Shown piece after piece: positions 12,601 to 24,325 of a DNA stretch of 64,000 nt. The notes beneath the pieces are model-generated. The model saw only the letters and a program-made list of their open reading frames with translations. It had not been told where the DNA came from and ran no database searches. Position numbers and translations under genes: made by a program. Location of the stretch: assembly GCA_000467715.1 (NCBI GenBank), contig AJFK01000294.1:1-64000 (forward strand), read 5' to 3'. Origin of the DNA: Hysterium pulicare CBS 123377. Taxonomy: Eukaryota > Ascomycota > Dothideomycetes > Hysteriales > Hysteriaceae. Every line of letters starts with the position of its first letter. Positions within the stretch are counted from its first letter, which is position 1.

Positions 12601-14291
12601 TGCGCAAACCTCTACTTCGCGCCTGCGACGGACGTTCGCCCTGCGATGCCGTAGCCCTTATCTGGCTAATCCTGAGTTCGCCGCGTATCTGCGGTGGAAT
12701 CGGACTGACACTCTGGGCTCGAAGGATGGAAGTCAATTTGCCAGGACGTGAAGATGTGTTTGGGACTTGAACGCCACTCTCCCTACCAGAGGATATCCTT
12801 GATCGGATAGAACTCACAGGGACTATAGCGAGCTCATCGACCGAGTCATCGTCAGACTCGTCGTCCTCATGCGGCCCGTCATAGATTGCCATGCCCTGTC
12901 GGGTCTTCCTATAAGAACGGGCTGGCGAAGTGTAGGCTGCATCACTCGATAGCAAGACCGGTTTTCTACGCCCACCAGTCCGCTGTTCAGGCTCCCTAGA
13001 AGGCGCCTTAATCCTAGCATATGATTCTTTCGTCTCCCGCTCTAATTTTGCCTTTGCCCTCTTCACAGCAGCTCTACGCTCTGCCGCTGTCGGCTCGTCA
13101 TCCCAATTGTCATCCTCACCAGTATCCTTAGCTCTCAATTGTTGTAACTCCAATTCTGCCTGCTGTCGTCGCTCCCGTAGTTCCTGAGACTCCTTCATTG
13201 TCACATAATCGTCTCGGGGTTCCGTCGTGGCTCGCGAAGGATCGGTGCGATAGAGCTTGCTAGGTGATGATGTTATTGGAAGGGGGGTCGACTGTCGCCC
13301 ATTGGCAAAGTTCGGAGACGGTCGCTGGAACACGGGATCGGATCGAGGGGCATTTGGTAGAGGAGAGGTAGCGCCCTGAGTGGCATTGAAGATCTGCGTA
13401 AGACCCATGGCAGGCCCTCCAGCGTCGGGAAGACCACTGCCAAAGAAAGCAGCCGTCAATGTAGTCCCAGGAGTAGTCTTCAATGCTGAGCTCATTATCT
13501 CTCCCTGATTATTTCGTTTCCTCCCAGCCATTGCAGGTGTCTCAGGCAGCATGAACTTGAGCGGGGACGTGGGATTGTCCGCTCGAAATTGACTCTCAAT
13601 AAGTCCATCCACATCGCCATTGTAGGTCGTGGGTGAGCTATGATGATCCAGACGGTCTTGATCTGAATGGTCGAGTATGTCGGTTGGATCTGTAGGTGTC
13701 TCATCTGTTGCCACAGCATGGAGTGCTCCATTGACAATGCTGTCTTCCGATATAACCACACTTGTATAATTCCTGTATATCTGAGAATCGGGCTGTGTAT
13801 CGCCAGGCGCATCGACAGCCCCAAAGGCGTACGATTGAGCCATCTTTAACGGCGGATGGTCCATAGGGTTGCCCGGCGCAGGTGCTGTTTTGGACGGAGC
13901 CAGGCGCGGAATGACATGCTTTGCGGATGCAACTGCGCGTCGCGATATCGGCTGGTCGCGTGGAAAGTTTCGAGGTGAAGGGTAGGTTATCGTCGGCGAC
14001 GGTTGAGATGCACCCACCGGCCCGACTACTTGCTCGGACAGTGAATCTCTTTTGTTGCCGGCACGCTGCATTAAGTATTGTGATAGCAGTGAAGGGTCCT
14101 TGTGGATTGGTCAACCCTGGTGATCGTCTTTCACAAAAAGCACAACTCGACGGGGAACGCGGAAGTGGTGGCACCTTAAACTCAAAACGCGAAATGTGAT
14201 AACTCACATCGTAAATGTCATCCTTCAGCGCAGTGAACTGCTCCTCCTCAGAAGCGCGTAACTCCATCGTGTCCGCCATCTCTTGCGACAT
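9656..14291 (-). CDS. DNA-damage checkpoint adaptor, Rad9/Crb2/53BP1 type
   Basis: Adaptor that couples damaged chromatin and the ATR/Mec1-type kinase to the effector checkpoint kinase. Exon 1 is 14291-14208 (28 codons, MSQEMADTMELRASEEEQ), the intron is 14207-14066, and exon 2 is 14065-9656, giving 1497 aa. The N-terminal two thirds is disordered and dotted with SQ/TQ sites, including MGLTQIFNATQG (about residue 225) and several in 480-760, the usual kinase targets. A Tudor-like segment begins RVFARWPSNMSFYPATCLGR (about 990-1060), as in Crb2. Tandem BRCT repeats fill about 1185-1497 (AVTFTQDSSDRDAI..., LHYRWLRDSI, WDWVYVDG). A long acidic and coiled region lies between. The ATG in exon 2 is not used as start because the exon 1 donor and acceptor are clean. 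Family assignment is strong; the species-specific name is left open. Confidence 0.9.
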
Positions 14292-14783
14292 ACTCGTACA
14301 ACTGAGGTCGAACTACCTACCCACTTACTGCTTCCTCAAGCTAAATTGGTGGTGTACGGGGAAATTCCGCGAGGGGAAATTCGCGTGCGCATGTGATAGC
14401 ACTTAAAATAGCGAGGAATCAATGAATTGCTTTTTCTTTGTTTCACGAATTCATCACTAAGACATATATTTTTGAATCATATTCGATCCATTACATTCAT
14501 CTAATTCATAGACCTCCAACAAGCACATATATCTTCAGGCTACATTGCGCTGTCTTTAGCAGTTCGCTTAGATGGTGTATTACCAGCGTGGACTCACGGA
14601 GATTGACCCTATTCGGCTACGCACCATCCTCGTAACGACTCTCCTCACTGTCCGCATACCCTGTTTGACCTTAGTAATGTGAATCTAGAGGAGTATCTGA
14701 CCCTTAGCGAATACCAGAAATATTGTACGTGTAGAGACTCTGTTGTAGCTGAGGTGAGATCCGAGCGAAGGTATTTGGTTCAT
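14292..14783. other. Intergenic, erg7 to checkpoint adaptor
   Basis: About 490 bp between the 3' end of erg7 and the 5' end of the checkpoint adaptor, both minus. AT-rich in 14430-14530. It should hold the erg7 3' end and the adaptor promoter; no further feature seen. Confidence 0.5.
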
Positions 14784-17171
14784 TTAGATGAGATCAATAT
14801 TTCCAAACCTCTTCGCAAACATGCCCAGAGCCTTAATCGGAAAGATGAACTTGTAGTTCGGATACGAGATCATGCTGCGCCTGTTAGCTTCTATTCATTC
14901 CTCCATTGCGTCGATGGGAGCACTCACCAGGACTTATTAAACACCCCCTCAATCGCTTCTTGCTTCCATTCCCCATTCCGCATCTGCCTGCTCATGATCA
15001 TTCTGAGCGCCTTCTTCAGGGGCTCCGGGTCCGGAAACTCTGCCTCCAAAAGCGCAATGACGGCCCAGGCTGTTTGAACGACCTGACTCTGCTCATGTTG
15101 GCAATACTCGCCTGTCTCACAACTACGGTAGGTTTCACCCCACCCACCATCCTCCTTCTGACGATCGAGGAGGAACTGGCATCCGCGTCTGGAGCGCTCA
15201 GAAGCAGCATATGTCTCACCGACGCACGCAATAGCTTCCAGAGCGAACATGGCAGCGTAGGTAAAGCAGATGCCCCAGCTACCATACCAGCTTCCATCTG
15301 GACGCTGGGCTTTGCGGATATAGTCTACAGCTCGAGCTTTGAAAGCTGCAATGTCATCTCTGCGGTAATCGGGATAGTGTTTCGAGAACATTGTGAGCGC
15401 TGTGATGACAGCCGTGGTGCATTCTGGGTAATCGTACTCGACCATGATGCGGCCGAAGACTTCGGCTGCGTTGAGGTATTCCAATAATTCTGAACCGCGC
15501 TGGGGTTCGTAGGATGCGCAGCCTCCAGAGGCGTTTTGCATGGTAAGGAGGACATCTATTGCGTCCTTTTGGCGACGCTCGTCAACCAGTGTCGGGTAGC
15601 CTGGGAGACTTTGAAGCGTTAAAACGGCTTTGAGACCTTCTGATGTGCAGTCCGAGACGGCGTAGCCCTGCTTTTTTGTACTGAAGCCCCAGGCGCCTTT
15701 CCGTTGTTGACGGTAGCACATGTGCTGATCTCTACATTCTTCTCTGATCTGTTGGTCTTCTAGGAATTCAAGAGCTTTAACAAGCATGGGCTGCCATTTG
15801 GGGTCTTCCGCGAAGCCTGCATCAACCGCTGCTCGGATGAGAAAAGAAGTATCCCAGCTCTGTACGCCGTTTGTGCCGTTCATGAGCATGCCTTCATCCT
15901 TCACCCACAAGAATTCCAGAACCGTTTTACGGTGTTCACGGAATGAGTACGAGTCTGGTCCTTCTTTTATGTAGCAACACAGCATATTCATCGGTCCGTT
16001 GACAGGGCCCAGATTAGAGTACTCAGTGTTCTCATCCTCGGCTTGTATTAACCACCATACCCAGTCCTCCGCTCTCTTGACCAGAGCATCTGTTCGTAGA
16101 TATGGAATCCAGATGAAGATCAAGATCCAGTTTATGAGATTCAGTATCCATGTTTTTGGATGGTAATTATCTCGAGGGGATATGCTATTTCGGTGCGAAG
16201 AGAATTCGATGCTTTCGTAAGGTTGAGCGAAGAGTTCGTCCCGAAGCTGACGCGTCAAATCGTCACCACGATATGACCAGCGCTTTGAGTACACGAATGT
16301 CATGGGAAGGAAGACTTGACGCATGTGTATCCACCATCGCCAAGGGGCAATTGGGACCCAGTCGGGCAAAAGCCTGGAGTGAGTATTTCGTTAGAGCCAC
16401 TGTCCTAAGCTCAAGCAGTGATACGGCATACCATAATTCAGGCGGTACAGGATTTACAACATCCCATGGCATGACTCCCAAAACACTGAGCCAGAATTTT
16501 GCCCAATGTGGTCCGTACATTGCCCCACCCATTCGATGTAATAGTCCTCTGGCTTTCACCAGACGTGGATCCTCAGCACTCGCGCCCAACAGCCTCATTA
16601 CCGTGTAATTCAATGCTGTTCCGAACACTGAGCTATCACCCTCAATGTGGAGGCCCCACCCGCCATCCTCAGGATGTTGCCGCGCGTATAGGTAGTTCTT
16701 GATCTCAATCTTATATGCTTCCGGTATTGGCGTCTCAGTCACATACCAGGTGATGACTAGACCCGGAAGAAGAAACATTGGTCCTCCATATTCGCACGCC
16801 CAGTTTCCTGGAGGTAGTTGGAGCTTAGAGAAGAAGGACAGGGCGTTGTCCGCGGACTCGAGTGGTTTATGCGCCGGAGGGAGGCCTGGTAAATTCTACA
16901 AACGCGTCAGGACAGTGGATACTGCGAGGTTTTTAGTGCTTAGTGCGCCACTTACGGTATCCAGTCCCAGAAAGTACTTATCTGCTGTGCTTTGAGGCCA
17001 TTCCTTTGCTTCTTCTTCTGTGTCGAGATAATGCCATGTCTGACAGCCGTGGTCGTCTAGCAATCGCCATCTGCTGTAGTCTGTTTTCTGCCTGCTTGAT
17101 TGGCCATTGGCGAGCTTCCGTCCCTGTGCGGCGCCATTGGCATATCTTGCTTCTCCGTTCATTCGAGCCAT
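14784..17171 (-). CDS. erg7: Lanosterol synthase (oxidosqualene cyclase)
   Basis: Cyclises 2,3-oxidosqualene to lanosterol, the first ring-forming step of ergosterol synthesis, on ER or lipid-droplet membranes. Four exons, 17171-16956, 16895-16432, 16373-14928 and 14874-14784, close to 738 aa, normal for the family. The catalytic acid lies in [11 protein letters not shown] (Asp near 467). QW-type repeats are visible ([33 protein letters not shown]). The last small exon supplies the conserved tail [18 protein letters not shown]; without it the protein would end falsely at GVFNKSW. The motif has Ser (DCTSE) where yeast has Ala (DCTAE), which is probably ordinary for filamentous fungi. A protostadienol-type cyclase from a secondary pathway is possible, but no cluster genes flank it, so the housekeeping role is preferred. 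Confidence 0.95.
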
Positions 17172-17719
17172 TGTGGCGGATGAGCTCGGTGTGAAGTTTG
17201 AATTTGAAAAATCAAAGACCGTGCCCGATTGGGCTGGGATCCCTTGAATTGCGATTCCGAAGGGTGCAACTCCAGCGCCGTGGTGGAAATGCGGGTGAAA
17301 ATCGTAACCCTACGCCGAAGCTTGGCAGGGGAACATATGATCGGCAAAATCGTCTGTGTTTGTCGTGAAACATTCCTCTAAAAATATATTATACACTGAT
17401 GTCATAAGGAGTACTGTTTCATAGATTCGGAACCTGAGGCGCATGAAGTAGCGAGAATAATTATCGCATTGCCATGCACTCAATTCAATTGTTGCTACCA
17501 GCTCCTGGATAAGCTGAACAAGGCCACCATTACATGTACGAAATCCAAAACCAGCGAGCGACCAGGCCCCAATTCATAAATGCCCCTCTCTCAGATAGTG
17601 ATAACAGAAAGTTGTCTATGCAATTGCTAAATAGCGTTGAAGCATAGAGTGATCCCAAACATGCAATGCTAGATTTCCCAATGGGGTTCAAAACGCCGCA
17701 AACACCAACGAAAAGTCCC
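17172..17719. other. Intergenic, erg7 promoter region
   Basis: About 550 bp upstream of erg7 and downstream of the next minus-strand gene. No ORF or named site can be supported. A sterol-regulatory element would be expected but I could not identify one with confidence. Confidence 0.4.
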
Positions 17720-18850
17720 TCAGTCGCTCAAATCGGGATTAGCAATGTAAAGACGTCCTGCTCCACTCATAGTCATTGTGCGATCGTCAACACTGCCTCT
17801 TCTCCTTAGCTCCTCGGACGTCTTCCGGTACTCTTCGACTTTTGGAGGTGCATGCTGAGGCATTTGCCCTAGGTTTCCGAAACTGTTCTCTCTTTCCCCT
17901 GAACTGCCGCTACCGCCAGAAAGGCCCGTCTTAGTTGGCTCGGTGAAGTAGTCGCGGGATTGGTAGTTACCCGGTACGGGTGTCTCCTCCTCTAGCAAGT
18001 CGCCCATACCTTCTGAGGGGCTGCTGTTGTGGCCGCTTGGGGGTGTACTACTCGTGCTCAGTCGTCCTTGTGGATTGGCGTACTGCACTCTCCTCCCTGA
18101 GCCCAGCGAGCTTCGGCCGCTGCCCGTTCGGTGATGATATAGATTCTTCTGCTGGAGGCTGTCTGCGTCTTCACTGTCTCCCTCATCCACCTCACTGGCA
18201 CTTAGGCGCATTGGCACTCCAGTACCAGCTAGATTGGCAGGTGCATACAGGGAAGCCTTCGGTGCTCCGTGATGTCTGATCTTCGATCGTACTCCTGCCG
18301 CAACACTGGATGAGGTTGACGTCCTCCCGCTTGAGTGATTGTGTCCGCCTGCAACTTCCTGTAGTGCCCTCATCTTTGCAGCTCTTTGTTGGGCTTGCAT
18401 TCGTGGATCCTCATATTGTGCCCTATCACACCACACTGTCGCCTTTTGCTTTCGCATGAGTGCGACATAGCTACTCGGCGAATTCCCAGATCGAGTGGAT
18501 GATGACCTTCGAAGGCCCGAGTTGGTTCGAGTGAGCCCACCGCTTTGATTTGTGGAGGTGGTGGAGCTTGTAGCATTAGAGAGCGTTCTTCGGGTACTCT
18601 GCTGGTATTGAGACTGTGACTGATATTGTGGCTGCATGGTAGAGGTGTATGTTTGGATCGGCGATGCGGTGATCTGGGGGAACACGTTGGAGGAGGAGGT
18701 TCGTGTGCGACTGTGACCGCTTTGTAGTTGGTGATCAGGGACAATCTGCGTGAATGATTGTGCAGGGTGAGCGTTCGGCCCTGGCTGTGGGAGGGGCTTT
18801 CGGTGGAAAGCTGGCCCAAACTGCTGCGGGCGGTCCACCATCGTGGACAT
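17720..18850 (-). CDS. Conserved hypothetical protein, low complexity
   Basis: Single-exon frame of 376 aa. The first 110 residues are Gln/Ser/Thr-rich (proline and glutamine runs, SATSSTTSTNQSGG-like). The central block SSYVALMRKQKATVWCDRAQ followed by an RAAKMRAL helix (about 125-170) is the only part that looks ordered and is probably the conserved core. A Ser/Gly-rich tail ends GRLYIANPDLSD. There is no signal peptide or membrane helix, so it is likely cytosolic or nuclear. The start is the first of two close methionines (MSTMVD). I do not know its function. Confidence 0.75.
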   Translation of the reverse strand: MSTMVDRPQQFGPAFHRKPLPQPGPNAHPAQSFTQIVPDHQLQSGHSRTRTSSSNVFPQITASPIQTYTSTMQPQYQSQSQYQQSTRRTLSNATSSTTSTNQSGGLTRTNSGLRRSSSTRSGNSPSSYVALMRKQKATVWCDRAQYEDPRMQAQQRAAKMRALQEVAGGHNHSSGRTSTSSSVAAGVRSKIRHHGAPKASLYAPANLAGTGVPMRLSASEVDEGDSEDADSLQQKNLYHHRTGSGRSSLGSGRRVQYANPQGRLSTSSTPPSGHNSSPSEGMGDLLEEETPVPGNYQSRDYFTEPTKTGLSGGSGSSGERENSFGNLGQMPQHAPPKVEEYRKTSEELRRRGSVDDRTMTMSGAGRLYIANPDLSD

Positions 18851-21800
18851 TGTAAAGCCAGATAGAGTGAAACAGGCGGAAAGAAATGTCTAGCAGGCGC
18901 AGGAAGTAAGGCGCAATGTCTTTGCTTTGTAGAGATGAAGGGTGCAGGCGTGTTTCGGGTGGTGGTGAGTCGTTTCTGGACGGCTGCAAGGTGGAGATAT
19001 GTAGGCCAATTGTCCGTGCTTTGAGATGCGGCTGCTGAGCGACGTTTTCGTCGAGTCGCTAATCACGCTCAGCTGGAATGGGGATTGCGATCGCCACCGC
19101 TCGTTCCGGCGTCAGCAGTTATGTGGGCCTTTGTAAGAGGGTTGAAATTCTCGTATACGTGGTAGAGGACAGTTGCAGTCGGGGGAGGCGCGGGCTTTGG
19201 GTATATTAGAAGAGAATGGCATGCCACGAGAATGGCGGCTTTGTAGTCAATAGTCTGATACGATACTAAAATAAATCAGCCGCGGGCGTAAACGAGCAGC
19301 CCTTCCTGCGAGTGGAAAGCTGACGGCCGCATTGAGCCAATGCCATTGCTAGCACGGCGTATTGTGATGCAGAAAGGTGTGGGAAAAGATTCGAAGGCTG
19401 ACCTGATGCTTCTCTAGAGGACCTGTTTCGACGAGCGACTCCGGCGACGCTAGGAATTTCAGACAGAGCTGAGAAGCTGAGGAACTGGCGAAACTCCAGA
19501 GGGATTGAGCTTATTATTACTTCACACGGATTCGGCGTCACCCCGCGCTTGCGATGTTCTTTATCCGCAGTAGTTGGTTTTGGGATGCAGTAAGCGGGAG
19601 GAATTGCGGAAGAAGGCTCGACGTGCAGGTGTGCAGATATCTGATTTATGGAGCCACAGGCACAACCATCTCCAAGTAACTCACCTTCATCACGATCGCT
19701 GATGCGAACCGTTCTGCTGGTTCCACAAAAATGACGACAGACAACTCGCAACTTCGCAAGTCTTCATCTATCGGGCCAGGACCATCTCAACCCCTTCCTC
19801 GTGTTCCCGACGAATGATATGCTCACCTATGCGCTGCCCTCCGCTCGCCTTGACCTCGCAGTTCAGTCGACGATTAGCGGAACAATTTTTCAAGCGCTTA
19901 ATCCGGCCAACTATGGTGCGGCCGGGTATTGCTACTACTATCTGCCACTCCGTATATGGAGTATCTGTCCAAGGCGAAGTCGTCAGATGGACTTGGCCGC
20001 CGTTCGAGCTACATGACGACCAGGGCCGAACAAGGTTGCATCAACCATCCAAGCGGCAACTTGGCTTCAAAGCAGCGAATGGCCCAGGAGAATGATGCGC
20101 CTGCACGGCCCTGTTGGTTCTCGGCGTCCTCCCCGCATCATGCTCGGGAGCCTCTCCGCTATCATAACTCCTTCGCTCGCTCGTATGACTCTCGCTGGGT
20201 ACGGTGTGAATGCGCTGGGCTGCTGCATGTGTCGTGGCTGAAAGAGGGAATTTCGGAGTCCAGAATCGCCCTGGCTTCGATGAATCCCATGTTCATTGTT
20301 TCTCCGCTGATAAGGACCCATGAGAGATGCGCTTACGGATGTCCCAGGCGAGGGAAAACCCAGTTCCTGCAAGGCAAGTCGTTCGGTTTGCAACACGCTC
20401 CTTGTTTCGACCCTTTCATCAGGTTGGAACGATCCCAGCAAGGGCCGCTTGAGCCGCTCGCTAAGATAACCAACAAGCCTGCGTCCTCTGCATGCACGAT
20501 CTGTGATCGTGTCCCCCACTGAGGGCGAGAACGTGGTAGGCTCTACGCCTCCAAGCAAATTTCCCTTTTGGCTTGCTAAACCACCCGCTGCTCTTCTTTC
20601 GGACGTCTCAACAGCCACTATCACTGCTTTCGCTGACTATCAAACAAGTCATCACTGTTAGTTTGACCTTTCATTCAGCCACGTTTCTGTCGGCAAGCAC
20701 ACTACCGCAGCCACGAAGCTTTTTGCTTGCCGCCGTTGAGCCGTTGCCATTCATCACCTCACACGGCGTTTACCTTTCGCTACATACCAACTTAGCATCT
20801 GTGCGCTTCGCTGGGCATGTACCTAGGTAAGTGTAATGCGCTGTCACTCACGATATACCATCAAACAACTTCATTCCACCATCATTACGTACTCGCTAAT
20901 TGTAAATCGCGAATTCACTACTGCGAAGTTTCTCGTACTTTGTTCATCTCCCGCCGAAAACGTCCAATCCATCACGAAATAGTTTCCCATGGTGTAGGTG
21001 TGCGACGTTGAACAATCCGTGGACCCCACTCCTCTATAACCAACCACATTTTGTCTGTCAACCTCAAAGAACTACCCCACCACACCCTCACCTCTGTAGT
21101 TTAAGGGTCCAGGGAGGGGAACCGAGATATGTGCAAAGGTAACTGCAAAAGGAATTACTAGAGATAGCAGTGATCTGCGAGAAGTTCAACATCTCTTCAT
21201 CATCGACTCATACCTATATCAAGCGCACCTGGACTTTCTCCCGCATCTAGGTACTCTTCAGAACTGTATCTCCACCACAATTCGGCCCGTTCGACTAGCA
21301 CCTGCAGGAAGATACGGCTTTTTATTCCGACCATTCACACAATAGGTGTGGTATATCGTTAGATTCCGGGTTCATATTTCCTGCATATACAACAACAAAA
21401 GCCTATGTGCACGACATTCTTGATGTCCGCTAAGGGTCAGATACTCCTCTAGGACCACATTATCAAGGCTAAAGATTGCACATAGATAGCGAGAAGAGCT
21501 ATTACGAGGTTGATGACACCCACTGTGCTTCTCTTTGGCTTTCGCCCCCCTTCATCTAAGAACTTGCATGATGATGGATCGTCATTTACTCTTTCCAGTA
21601 ATATCTTCGAATTTTCTTCATCCTTACCAAACCCACTCATTGCAATCATATCAAAAACCATTCAATATCACTCAACGCCACAAGTCTATGCATCTGCTTA
21701 CTCACCAGCTTTCAACTTCTTACCTGCGTAGTTAGGTATCTAGTACGGCCCGCATTTTCTCCCTCCCGCTCTCGTGCTATTCTCTCACGATACTGTATTC

Positions 21801-21940
21801 CCCATGTTCCAAAAATCCGTAATCTCAAAATTGACGGCCCGAGAGTCGATGATTACTCATGACTTACAGATCCCTCAGCCTTACCAACCACATTAGCGTT
21901 CGACTAGCCAGTCATCCGCTATAAGCCACTGCTTTCCATT

Positions 21941-22500
21941 GACGCAGCCTCACTTGAACACGATAAATCAAAACAACATTGCCGATACTTCAAGCACCTA
22001 CACAATGCAAGCAGACTTCCAGATTGCAGTAATAAAGCAAAGCACGCCCATACAACTTACTCCGGGCATCGACGCAGCCTTCGCTGGTTATTAAATCAAA
22101 GCAGCATTGCCGATACTTCAAGGAGCTGCATGATGCAAAATTGTGTGTACCTTGAAGCCATTAAAGTAATGCAGCCACATACATCCTACTCCGGGCGTCG
22201 ACGCAGCGTTGGCGGGATAAGGATCACACTAAGCATAATGACACTTTAGAGACTTACATTATCTAAAGTCACCCGCATCTTGCAGCCAAACGAAGCAATT
22301 CAGACCTATTCGATCTACTCCGGGTCACGATGCAGCCTTAACGGGATAAGTATCACACTGAAAGATCAATGACAATGGAAGGACTTACATGATCTGAAGT
22401 CACACGTTACAGACAAATGAAGCAATGCAAACCTATTCGACGTTCTCCGGGCATCGTCGGCAGCCTCTGTGAAATAAGGTCCACTGGAGATAAAACTACA
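21941..22500. repeat. Degenerate 129-bp tandem repeat, about 4.3 copies
   Basis: Unit starts, marked by gacgcagc(c/g)t, lie at 21941, 22071, 22200, 22329 and about 22458, so the period is 129-130 bp. Each unit ends in a block like tactccgggcatc just before the next gacgcag. Units 1 and 2 share tgccgatacttcaag; units 3 and 4 share gggataag(g/t)atcacact and acttacat(t/g)atct. The copies are well diverged, with closest similarity between neighbours, as expected for an old minisatellite. The period is a multiple of three, but all frames have stops, so it is not coding now. Confidence 0.8.
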
Positions 22501-23244
22501 TCAAGCAAATTCCGGGCCAACTCCGAGCCGGTACATATATTCAAACCATATAACTTGAACGCGGTAAAGCAGTTATATCCAAGTATCCAAAGTTGTAAAT
22601 TATAGAACAACTTCAAAAAATAGAGGCAATCATCAATCCCGCGTACTGGAATAAGAATAGCATCCGCAATACCGGACGAACAAATGATCCACAGCATGGT
22701 TTCGGAGTAGCTGCGATGGCTTAATATAATCAAAGTGAATCAGGATCAGGTACCATGTCTACGACGACATATTCCTTGTGTACTAGAGAATCTGCATGCT
22801 TTCCATGGAAGGATTTGGCAGTCATACGAGTCATACCGGGGCATTTGAAGGCTGACCATAGCCCGGAGTTGGGGTTGCATGGGGTCGGAAGAGGAAGTTG
22901 TTATTTCTGGATCATCGAAAAGGGTCAGGATTTGGCCCTGAGTATGCATATATTAAAGACTTTATATTACAAGACGGCATTTCTTAATTAAGAGGCTTTT
23001 AACACGGTATTAGATGTAGACCGGAGTTGACTCGGCATAAGAGATAGCATTAGCAGTGATGCAAAGGCTAAGAAGTTTAAGTTAGTTGAGAACGAGGGGG
23101 AAACCTAAGAATTCAATGCGCTCTGCTAGAGGCTAAGCACTGCAAGACGCGAGGGGAAGAGATGCGAATAGAGAGATGGACTTATGGTGGGTGTCAATAT
23201 CGGTTGTACTGTGAAGTCCTTTGACGGTACATGTCTAGAAAGCG

Positions 23245-23330
23245 CCTATCTATGTGACAGTTTCTGGGTAGTCTCGCAGAGGGCAACTGGCTTTCATGCG
23301 TTTCCCACAGTCTAAATGGGCTCTGTAGGC
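23245..23330 (+). repeat. Short dispersed motif, copy A
   Basis: Contains cccacagtctaaatgggctc. Similar, diverged sequence recurs at 30740-30812 and 47543-47590, all in intergenic DNA close to 3' ends of genes. The family is unknown, possibly an old SINE or MITE relic. Alignment is by eye and gapped, so confidence is limited. Confidence 0.35.
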
Positions 23331-23509
23331 TAGTTGTAAAGAAAATGGTGGGTTGGGACAAACACTCCGAAAACGATGAATTATGACACCACCCGTGTGA
23401 CTCGAAACATGAAGATCCATTCGTTTTGTTATTTCTTCGTGCTCATTTTAATCCATAGTATTTCCTCGAGTTTCCGCGCCTGATGTCCATCCACTTCCAA
23501 ACACCTCCC

Positions 23510-24325
23510 TTAGTAAATTCCGGGCAACAACCTCCATTTAACATTCTTCTTGAAGTTCGCCCAATCCTCACCGTATCTGGACGTACAATACTCATCCAAA
23601 ATCGGCACCCCCCTCGTAGCAAAATCATACATTTGAAACGAGAAGAAGACCCCACCCCAGATCCATCCTCCAGCCGCAAGCGCATAGCCCCCACGCCAAA
23701 CACTGTACGCTCCGTAATTGATATGTCTTGCTAACTGCCACAAGCCGCCCGTATACGGCTTCCCTTTATTCTTAGGATCAGATTTAAATCGTTTCCGTTG
23801 GATTTCGGAGACCAGTTCGGTGAGGATGCCGACTGTGTACATGCTCGCGCCGACCATGAGCGGCCATTGCGGGAATAAGGCGTCGGAGTCGCGGGAGGCG
23901 GAGGTGGCGGGGATGAGGAAGAGCATGTTGTTGAGTGTGTTCACCAGCGTGTTGAATGCGCTCACGATGATGGCGGCGCTGGGGGGCATGGGTTCGCCGG
24001 ATAGGAATGTCAGCCAGATGTTTTGTTTGACCATGCTGCCGGTTGACATAGCTAGGAGCACCATTCTGTAAGGCGATAACTCTAATCCATCAATCAAGGG
24101 TATGCCAGTACGGGCTGGTAGACCGGGTGTGAGGGTGTTTAGGCCTAGTTTGTGGAGGAAGGAGGTGCCGATGCCGCCGCCACGGAGAATGGAATATTGG
24201 AGGAGGGGATCGATGCCGCGTAGGATGAAGAAAAGAGCGGTGCCGAGGGGCGTGGGAGTGTAGACGCCACGGGAGATGAGGTCGCGCTTCTTGGAGGCTT
24301 CGGAGCGGGGGTCTTTGTCGGACAT
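23510..24325 (-). CDS. DUF1295 membrane protein, steroid-reductase-like
   Basis: Single exon, 271 aa. A polytopic membrane protein with about six hydrophobic segments. The C-terminal part (GGLWQLARHINYGAYSVWRGG, then YDFATRGVPILDEYCTSRYG and WANFKKNVKWRLLPGIY) is the DUF1295 / steroid 5-alpha-reductase-ICMT fold, with the conserved arginine/histidine and tyrosine positions of NADPH-using members. The family includes ER reductases of lipids and sterols, but most fungal DUF1295 proteins have no proven substrate. The N-terminus MSDKDPRSEASKKRD is charged and cytosolic. It is 1.5 kb from the ligase gene and divergent from it. Confidence 0.9.
   Translation of the reverse strand: MSDKDPRSEASKKRDLISRGVYTPTPLGTALFFILRGIDPLLQYSILRGGGIGTSFLHKLGLNTLTPGLPARTGIPLIDGLELSPYRMVLLAMSTGSMVKQNIWLTFLSGEPMPPSAAIIVSAFNTLVNTLNNMLFLIPATSASRDSDALFPQWPLMVGASMYTVGILTELVSEIQRKRFKSDPKNKGKPYTGGLWQLARHINYGAYSVWRGGYALAAGGWIWGGVFFSFQMYDFATRGVPILDEYCTSRYGEDWANFKKNVKWRLLPGIY

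Larger units (their letters stand above)
18851..23509. other. Gene desert, 4.66 kb, with a 129-bp tandem repeat
   Basis: No gene is supported. Frames at 19266-19751 (minus) and 19731-20522 (plus, three overlapping frames) have no family motif. The plus frame that starts MTTDNSQLRKSS stops after 28 codons. 19000-20100 is presumably promoter and leader of the 18850 gene. The stretch holds the degenerate tandem repeat at 21941-22500 and one copy of a short dispersed motif at 23245-23330. Confidence 0.45.

Noticed and set aside
9656-14071. Single-exon start at 14071 for the checkpoint adaptor.
   Set aside because: A clean donor at 14207 and acceptor at 14066 join an upstream 28-codon exon in frame; the ATG at 14071 overlaps the intron end.
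14924-14928. TGA after GVFNKSW as the end of lanosterol synthase.
   Set aside because: A 53-nt intron (14927-14875) leads to the conserved tail [18 protein letters not shown], which every lanosterol synthase has.
19266-19751. 161-codon minus-strand ORF in the 19-kb desert as a gene.
   Set aside because: Mixed composition, no motif, and overlapping frames on the other strand of similar length.
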